Below are positions 57,240-64,000 of a stretch of DNA of 64,000 nucleotides, piece by piece. Source of the DNA: Zantedeschia hybrid cultivar (taxonomy: Eukaryota > Streptophyta > Magnoliopsida > Alismatales > Araceae); contig JARZZO010000002.1 in assembly GCA_030544215.1 (NCBI GenBank), positions 58,968,650 to 59,032,649 on the forward strand, read 5' to 3'. How positions within the stretch are numbered: position 1 is the first letter of the stretch; the number at the start of each line of letters is the position of its first letter. The translations under genes and the position numbers were made by a program. A model generated the notes under the pieces. It did not search any database and was not told the DNA's origin. It saw nothing but the letters and a program-made list of their open reading frames with translations.

Positions 57240-58283
57240 CATACTTGTTAAGACGCCAAGGCCACCCAAGGCGTTCCCGGGGAGCCTAAGCGCTTAGGTG
57301 TTAAGGCGGCCGCTTAAGCGGTGCTTAAGCGGCAACTTAGGTGCCTCTCTAAAATATATGTTAAGTGTATTAATTATCAATTTTTCAAATAAATAAAAAA
57401 TAACAACATCGTGCATTCAAATAACAACATCATACAATCAAAATGAAATAAATTAATACCCATGAGATAATTAAACATAAACGAACAAATTTCCAAAGAC
57501 AAGATATACAAAACAAAACAGTACAATTTACAAGTTTACAACAACAAAAGGATAGAATTTATCAAACATTTACATAAAACTTGCAAATGTGCACTGTGTG
57601 TAATTCTGTGTATATGTGTGTGTAAGAGACGGGGGGGTGGGGGAGCTTTGATCTTACCCCCTGTGACACACACACAGAGGGAGAGAGAGTAGAGAGGAAA
57701 GGAGGGGGGCTCGGGCACACATACAAAGGGTTCGGACCTTTTAGAGAGAGAGAGAGAGCGGGGGGGGGGGGCCTCCGGGACTAGAGGGGCTTAAGAGAGA
57801 TAGGAGAGAGACGGAGGGAGAAGGGCTAAGCCACAGGGGCTTCGGTCCCACACAGACAGAGACAGAGAGAGTGCACTTACTGCGACGATGAACGGCGGCA
57901 TCAGCGATGAACGGTGAACGACGCAGCGGCGGCAGCGATGGCGACCGGCAATCGTAGCGGTGGCTTCAGCGGCAGGCAAACCCTACCACGGCATAGGAGA
58001 GAGAGGAGACGAATGGGACACGAGAGACAGGGGTGTTGGGGTTGGGGTCGGGGTTGCGTTCGGGCGAAGGGTTAAGTAACCGGGTTATCGGGCTGGGTGG
58101 GCGGGTGAATGGGTGGGCTAGACCAGTTCAGGCGCGGGTTAGGCGCCCAAGCGCCCTGGGCGGGCCATCTAAGCGGGCGCCTGGCCTGCCTTTCATGGGC
58201 CCATGAAAGGCGGCCTAGTGCCTTGGCAGTTTGATGGCACCTTTGCGCCTAGGCGCACGCCTAAGCGGCGCCTTAATAATTAT
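57240..58283. mobile_element. GC-rich TIR element with 9-bp flanking repeat
   Basis: GGTACCAAG occurs on both sides (57231-57239 and 58284-58292), and the match extends as GGTACCAAGyATA. Just inside, TTAAGACGCC...AAGCGCTTAGG at the left pairs with the complement of GGCGCCTAGGCGCACGCC / TAAGCGGCGCCTTAA at the right, giving inverted ends rich in GGCGCC. The interior has an AT-rich left part (57350-57600), a GAGAGA/GGGGGG purine block (57640-57860), and a GC-rich part (57880-57980) with GATGAACGGCGGC repeats that looks like gene leader DNA. It may be a Mutator-type element carrying captured sequence. No transposase. Confidence 0.6.
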
Positions 58284-58409
58284 GGTACCAAGTATAATAT
58301 ATCAAAAAAAAGGTGAATGTACAAGAGTGTATAGCAAAAAAACCCTAAAAATCCCTCAATACAAAAGGCACCAAGATGGTGCATGTCACAGTCACCCTCA
58401 AAAAGAGCG

Positions 58410-58420
58410 CCCCCCCGCCC

Positions 58421-58451
<31 letters not shown>

Positions 58452-58458
58452 AAAAAAA
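58410..58458. repeat. C7-G-C24-A17 homopolymer junction
   Basis: Plus strand: seven C, one G, 24 C and 17 A. It lies at the 3' end of the minus-strand LINE, so on that strand it reads T17 G24. Confidence 0.92.
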
Positions 58459-60000
58459 TGTTGAAGAGTTCACATCACAAAAGGCAAGTGCCCATTCCCT
58501 GACTTCAAGGGATACAAAAGATGCAATCCTCTCAGGAATAAAAGCCTATTGCTCGAATAAGCAGCAATAGAATGGATGGCGAGTGCCTCTGTCTACCATG
58601 ACCCTATAAGTAGATTTGACCGAAAAGGCTCCCGAAACCTCCTGTTCCCAAGTCCATTTGTACTGTGCAAAGGGGTCCGTCTTGAAACTCTGGATAGCCT
58701 GCACAAAATTCCCAAACTCCTCAATTTCTACATCCTGCAGCTATCTTCTAAAAATGGGTGACCAACCTCTCCCCCGAATGAGAGTGATCACAGAGTTGGT
58801 TCACCACAGCCATTGGGTGAGACAATCACAAAAAGGGATGGGAATTTATCTGACAGTGGGGAGGAGCCACACCATCTGTCATGCCAAAAAAGATAGTGGT
58901 TCCAATAAGCTAAAATGATACAAGTTGCTGCCTTGATAACATCTGCACTCTGAATGATATCTCTCCACATGTGAGATACTATGTAAAGAGAATGAGGGAT
59001 AACATCCCACATGCTGGACCGACGGTAGTACTTTCGCTTGATCACCTCCCACCACAAACCAGAGTATGAAGTCCCCAACTTCCAAATCCATTTGGATAAA
59101 AGGGCCACATCGAAGTTAATTAGGGACTTTATCCCCAAGATTCTATTTTCCTTCCTCAGACAAACTCTCTTCCATGCCACATGTACCACCTTTCCTACCT
59201 TGATCCCCACTGCCTTTCTAGAAAACCAATGGTGGATAGACTCTAGCTGCTTGGCCACCCTTTTAGGCAGCTTGAACATGGACAGATAACAGATGGGTGG
59301 ACTATCTAAAACAGAGTTACATAATACAAGCCTGCCGCCATAGGATAGATGTCTACCCTTCCTCCCAGCCAGTCTGGAATCAAAATTTTCAATAATACTC
59401 TGCCAATCCCCATGGAGAAGTCTCCCTAAAGTAAGGGGAAGGCCAAGGTAGGACATGGGGAAGCTCCCAACCTGGCACCCCAAGATGGTGGCAGCCCTAA
59501 GTGTAGATCTCTCCTCCATATTAACTCCTATAGCCTGACACTCGTGAACATTGATTGCCAAACCTGACACCTCCTGAAATTTTTCAAAAAGTCTTACCAT
59601 GTATATATGTTCTTTCTCCTCTGCGAGAAACTGAATGGTATCATCTGCGAGAAACTGAAGATGTGTAATCTGCCTATTTGACATGGATGCTTTCTTATTG
59701 CTCCCAAAGAAAATTTGAGATCCTTCACTCCCATCTTGTTCCCACGCGCGTTCCATGCTTCTAAGCATCCATCTCAATTTATCCGGCAACAAGTCTCCAA
59801 ATGAAGCAGTAGACTTTGAAGAAACCTATCAGATTGATGCCAATCTAAACAAGATATCCTTGACAAACAACTCAATGTATATGCACCAAGAAGCCTCACT
59901 TCCCTGCAGAAAATGGTGCTTTCAGTGTACAATGCCCCATCTCCTCTAGGTTTAATTGGCTGAAAAAGCCCAATGGTTAAAGACAAACAGTTGAGTTCAT
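58459..60000 (-). pseudogene. L1-type LINE ORF2 (partial reverse transcriptase to 3' end)
   Basis: A 334-codon open frame (59792-58788) covers the end of the reverse transcriptase: ITHLQFLADDTIQFLAEEKE (the FADD box as LADD, about 59665), FEKFQEVSGLAINVHECQAI, PMSYLGLPLTLGRLL, GGRLVLCNSVLDSPPICYLS, LLSKWIWKLG, and FWHDRWCGSSPLSDKFPSLF. Below 58788, shifted frames continue to a degenerate tail ending near 58460. Upstream, 59986-59774 is a frame in other phases without clear RT motifs. Endonuclease and the first RT motifs are missing, so it is a 5'-truncated copy. The long clean frame makes it one of the less decayed LINE copies here. Confidence 0.85.
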
Positions 60001-60218
60001 TAATCTTGCCCTTCTCAGTAGAAAGACAACAGACCCACTAAAATCCAAGTCAGAATCGGACTGTTCCAACTCTAGAGATCTTCCCCCGAAGATCCTGCCA
60101 TTGCAATCCATCTCAACATCTTTCTCTGCATTCAGGTCACATGTTCCCAATCAGAGAATAGGTTTCAAGGTTTTGAAGTAAGTTTCATATTTCTGATTGA
60201 AGAACTATTAACTATTAA

Positions 60219-60336
60219 GGGGCCATTTTGTTTGACACAAAATATGGTAAAATGTTGTAAAGTGCTGCATTTATGTCTCACAGAAATGTGTGTTTAACAG
60301 CACTTTACTGTATGTTATGTCAAACCAAACAGTCCC
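60219..60336. mobile_element. Small foldback MITE (Tourist/Harbinger-like ends)
   Basis: A 118-bp element with ends GGGGCCATTTTGTTTGACA and, as complement of the right end, GGGACTGTTTGGTTTGACA, followed by matching GTAAA.TG..GTAAAGTGCTG arms. GGG(C/A)CTGTTTGG ends are typical of Tourist elements. The 3-bp target copy (TTA/TAA) is not clearly preserved. Confidence 0.6.
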
Positions 60337-60527
60337 GTAGTGATTCTATTCTGATGACACAACAACTACCCACCTGAGAATTACATGGTTGACTCACTTC
60401 AGCTGTGTGGGTTTTCTGAATCATAAACCCGTTGTTTTCTCCTTCCAACCCTAGAAGAGTTTGATCAGATGCTTTGCATGTAAGCTTCCTGGACTTTTTT
60501 CTCTAGTCTAATCAGGGCAACCAGTCA

Positions 60528-61010
60528 CTACGACAAGTTCACCGTTTTCAAAGACCACCAATCTTTAGCTTTGATACTCCTAAGCTTGAGTGACCTTTTC
60601 AAGTGACGGTGGCCAATGGTCACGCTGCAGGTCGCAGGGGGTAGCGCAGCCGGTGCCGGTGACGGCGCCAGAGGGATCCGGCGACGGGAGCGGCCGACGG
60701 TCCTCCTCTCGACGTCCTCCTTCTTCTTTTCGGTGTGACTGCGGCAGGGACACGATCCAACGAGGGAGAAGAGAGAGGGGGTTTTAGGGGGAATTGATTG
60801 GGGGGATAGGGGCGGGACCGGCCGGTGTCGCACCGGAGCAGGGGATCCCTCGGCGTCGAACCGGGGTGGGGGTCTCCATGGCCAAAATCCCACAAACATG
60901 TAATTTTTTTTCTTCAAAATTCATCTCCCCAATTTCTGAAACAGCATACCTATATATAGACCCCATCTGTAGATTCCTAACTTGACTCTAGGACTTCCAA
61001 TCCTCAACGA
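60528..61010 (-). promoter_or_regulatory. Promoter-like GC-rich region, minus strand
   Basis: On the minus strand CTATATATAG (60949-60958) precedes ATGGAGACCCCCACC at about 60880 with a GCCATGG start context, followed by a GC-rich, CT-rich leader. Frames of 60-129 codons run through it, but their Pro/Arg-rich composition follows base content and no domain is visible. It may be the 5' end of a gene or a captured leader. Confidence 0.25.
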
Positions 61011-61284
61011 TTTCTATCCGCGCACCTAAAATCTTAGAAAATGAAAAATACATAATGGGTCATAAATGGGCCTAATAAAAGCAAATAAATATAACTCCAA
61101 GCCTCAAATAGGCCATGCATCATCTCCAAGCCATAGGGACGCCGAAAGAGCTCTCCGACGGTGGTAGAAGAAGTCCGGGCAGAATCGAACCGTAGCTGGT
61201 GTCCTCACCAAAATAAAATTGCACTCTGATTTTCAATGGTTGAACATTTGGAATACTTATTTATGAATGCATGTTTAATTGCAG

Positions 61285-61661
61285 ATGTCCCAGAAGGAGC
61301 TGTTCTAATAAGGGAGCACACTGCTCTGACCAATTTGTTCAGCTGTCTTTGGTTCAACGAGGTGAACCTTTTCACCCCAAGAGATCAGCTCAGCTTTGGT
61401 TTTGTTGTGTATAGGCTACGTGGTGCATTCAAGTTCTTTATGTTTCCCAATTGTGAATACAATTCTTTATTCATTCTGCACAAACACACAAGGGAGCATT
61501 CTTCTGTTGTGGAGTGGGTCAAATCTCTAGATGAACTGAAAGGGAAGAATAGTAGTTTTAAAGAAAGCAGGGGTGGTTTAGGACTTTGGTCACCATATCC
61601 TGGAGATCTGAAATCAGTTAAACTGCCACATGTTACAAGAACATCCCCTGCGGGCCGATAA
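61285..61661 (+). pseudogene. Terminal exon of a DUF616 family protein
   Basis: A splice acceptor TTTAATTGCAG (ending 61284) is followed by a clean frame to TAA at 61659-61661: DVPEGAVLIREHTALTNLFS, CLWFNEVNLFTPRDQLSFGF, FKFFMFPNCEYNSLFILHKH, TREHSSVVEWVKSLDELKGK, ESRGGLGLWSPYPGDLKSVK, LPHVTRTSPAGR. EGA.IIREH, NLFSCLWFNEV..FTPRDQLSFG and the GGLGLW.PYPGDL end mark the C-terminus of the same DUF616 clade as the exon at 55437. No stop or frameshift. The proteins are type II membrane proteins implicated in cell-wall or glycan synthesis. No upstream exon (VHCGF to WIDGK region) is found on the plus strand in this window. Alone, the exon is an orphan or the 3' end of a rearranged gene. Confidence 0.85.
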
Positions 61662-63189
61662 TACAGTTAAAGTGTATATTTTTGATGTGGCTTCATCTTT
61701 CGTGGATTATCAACAACCACTGTCAACCAGACTCACCAGTGAACTGTAGCACTTTTGAGCACAATTCACATTTTGGTGGCTACTGACTTCTTGAATTGAC
61801 CAGTTCAGATTGATGAGCGTACTTTAAGCACCTCTGATTAGCTAACATATTGAAGAAGAAAGTCATGCTTCTAACTACCTGGTGATGCAGAGTTAAAAAT
61901 TTGCTCACGCACTCTGGTCGTAGCTGCATTGTGAGCATGCGAAGCTGCTGCTCTTATAGACTTTCTAGAAACCCACCTGAAGGAAAATGCCATAGTTTTC
62001 TCTTGTTAAGATGTTGCAGGGTTACAGAATGGCTGTACCCAAGGGGAACCAAATGCCGTAACTGATGAATCATTATTGATGAACCTCTGTTAGTCTCATT
62101 TAATTAGTGTGCTTGTCACGATGGACATCTGTAATTAAACATACTATTCTTTTGTAACTAGGCTTCTTGCCGTGACAGATTTAATTCAACTTTGCTGTTC
62201 GATTTCTTCAAAAACTTTTTTTTTGGGAAATAAATTTCGTTTTGCCTTTCAAATTCCATTTGTCGTTGTTTCATTGTTATGTCTATATTCGACTCTTCTT
62301 GTCTTAATTGTTTGTTCTGTTTCGTAATTGTTTTACTTACGTTTCATTTTCTTAGTTAGCCCTCTCAGAATTCCTTTTAATTCCTTTATATCCATCTCGG
62401 ACCTGAGGCGAATATCAGTGGCCAAGTTATTAGACCTTCATCATCTACCAATGATTGAGTTGAGATCCACGGTGTCTTATGCTCTGCTTCTTGGTACGTC
62501 CCTACTGACAGTGGTAAAGAGTGAATTAGACATTTAATCAAATGAAATACGTGAAGTATATATCAAATTCACTCCTATCTCATGTTAGTGACAGTATGTG
62601 GGCCCAGAAGTCACATTAGTTGGTTATCCGGAAGTTTCTCTTACCACATAGATGAATATTTTGGAAGTTTACAACATTTTGAAATTAGTCTTGTTTCCAC
62701 TGGGAAAAAACCTGAATCGAGCTAATTTTCCAACAGAGAACTTGGCATGTCCTACAAAAATTGAGTGGCTTTGCATTTATTTGGCTGTGTTAAAGTCAGG
62801 GTGGTGGTTCAATTCAACCCCTATTGTTGTATTATATACAGAGCATGCCCCGGATTTGGTTCCAATGCAAGTCCACTTGCGCGGCTCGCGCTGATAGTGA
62901 GTCTGCAGATGTAGTGTGTAGGCTTAGTACCCCCGGAGTGTAATACGTGCGCCGTAATTAATCTTGTATAGCGTTAATGCAAGTAGTTTAGTGAATAATA
63001 TGACAATATTAATTTTAGATTTCATGTCCTATAATTAACTGTGAATTCCAAGATAATTAACCATATGCCATGCGAATGGTGAGGAAATGCTCACTATACA
63101 TGCCATTACCTACTGTTCATTTTAACTTCATAATGATTTGATGTTTCATCAACGTGTTCATTGGCTTGATTCTTTGGTCCATTGTAAGT
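61662..63189. other. 3' flank and AT-rich sequence, no recognised gene
   Basis: The first few hundred bases are presumably the 3' untranslated region of the DUF616 exon. Short frames at 62328-62537 and 62652-62894 carry no motif I recognise. Confidence 0.35.
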
Positions 63190-63710
63190 AGCCATAAAAT
63201 GTTGTAAATAGCTCGAAAACATTGTTTTTCTTGTTTATTGCTGTAAATTGTTTTATGTTACTTTTTCGTATATTTGAAGTGTCGCAAATTTTTAAATCAA
63301 AACTGGTTGCCTCTTAATCTTCTTTTCAAGTGATTTTGGTTTTTAATCTAACATCGTAAACTAAAATGCGTGATTTTAAAAGTAATGATTTTAAAATTAG
63401 GAATTCTATTTTTATATAGCATTTGGTGGTTCGTAAAATATGATAACACATTGTAAACAGCCGTAAAATAATGTTTTCCTTACATCTAGAGTGCTGTAAA
63501 TCCTTTATGTTATTTTTTTGTACAATTGGAGTGTTGTAAGTTAATCGTATTTCAAAATTGGTTGACTCCAAAAAATCCCTTTTTAGTTGATTTCAGTCTA
63601 AAATTACTGTACACCAAAATTGATGATTATAAAATTAGAGATTTTATTTTAATTGATTTTACGGCATTTACGATGCACCAATTAAACCTTACTGATTTTA
63701 AAATCGATGA
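63190..63710. mobile_element. Foldback-like repeats related to the arm element
   Basis: Repeated words TTGTAAA, GTAAAATA, GTGTTGTAAG / GTGCTGTAAAT, and an end TTTTACGGCATTTACGATGC resemble the foldback element at 3025-3353. Two overlapping copies appear to be present (about 63190-63400 and 63420-63700). Boundaries are uncertain. Confidence 0.45.
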
Positions 63711-63879
63711 TTTTCAATTGCAATTTTACCTCATTTTAAGATGCACCAAGCGAGGCTTAAAACTGTGACTTTATTGCAATGCCATAAATACCTCACTGTG
63801 CATGCAACAATTGCAAAAGAGGGGAATTTATTAGACGGAGAAGCCATTTTTTTTCCTGGAGACTTCTTAACTGATCTAC

Positions 63880-64000
63880 ATTACCGTATAATCCGGTCTT
63901 AAATCCGATGACTTAAAAAAGATAAAAATAAAAAAAGTGAGCCTCCAATAAACAATAAAAATTTGATGTAACTCACCATCGGACCCTGTCAAAAAAATTG
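63880..64000. mobile_element. Start of a foldback element cut by the window end
   Basis: GTATAATCCGGTCTTAAATCCGATGACTT... to ..CATCGGACCCTGTC resembles the ATCCGATCTTGGATCGGATGACC end of the 54.1-kb foldback element. Only one side is visible. Confidence 0.35.

Noticed and set aside
60528..60917. 129-codon minus-strand protein
   Set aside because: Pro/Arg-rich with overlapping open frames on both strands and no domain; kept only as a promoter-like region with low confidence.
1..64000. tRNA or rRNA genes
   Set aside because: I saw no cloverleaf with A and B boxes and no rRNA-like conserved blocks. The tRNA-like words present are retrotransposon primer sites. A tRNAscan run would be decisive.

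Overview
The window is a stretch of a flowering-plant nuclear genome, dominated by transposable elements. It holds Copia, Gypsy (Athila-like and another lineage), L1-type and RTE-type LINEs, hAT, Mutator-like and small foldback elements. Embedded in them are pieces of plant-specific gene families: AP2/ERF, DUF579 xylan methyltransferase/IRX15-like, and DUF616. I cannot name the species. No complete, uninterrupted host protein-coding gene was recognised; nearly every coding stretch is a transposon relic or a gene fragment.

Layout. 1-941: unassigned coding-like DNA. 942-5372: left arm of a large inverted duplication whose right arm is 34820-39150. 5200-6200: foldback elements and a TRIM retrotransposon. 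6892-7098: promoter-like region with a leader exon, then about 5 kb with no recognised gene. 10.7-15.3 kb: two tandem duplications and two LINE 3' ends. 16.4-23.35 kb: minus-strand Copia remnants, namely gag, a long leader containing a striking hairpin array, two LTRs in tandem and a third LTR piece in opposite orientation. 23.35-28.6 kb: a Gypsy gag-protease reading frame interrupted by an Athila-like LTR, tRNA-Asp primer site and gag. 29.1-32.2 kb: a Mutator-type MITE and L1 and RTE fragments. 32.2-32.74 kb: an AP2/ERF pseudogene. 33178-34527: a TIR element with a perfect 8-bp target duplication carrying a DUF579 gene fragment (Pack-hAT type). 39.1-46.4 kb: two minus-strand LINEs, one nearly complete. 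47.87-50.68 kb: a hAT transposase relic whose C-terminal part is duplicated as an inverted repeat. 50.8-54.6 kb: LINE pieces, a second Mutator-type MITE and a duplicated foldback element. 55437-55615 (-) and 61285-61661 (+): two exons of a DUF616 protein on opposite strands. 57240-58283: a GC-rich TIR element. 58460-60000: a minus-strand LINE. 60.2 kb to the end: MITEs and otherwise unrecognised sequence.

The main biological interest is in structure rather than in a pathway. (1) Four stem-loops with unrelated stems but one shared loop lie in a Copia leader. (2) A DNA transposon has captured a cell-wall gene fragment. (3) A young hAT inverted repeat could make hairpin RNA, in the manner of maize Mu killer. 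(4) A 4.4-kb inverted duplication spans about 29 kb of nested insertions. All calls come from reading the sequence and translations by eye; no database search was run.
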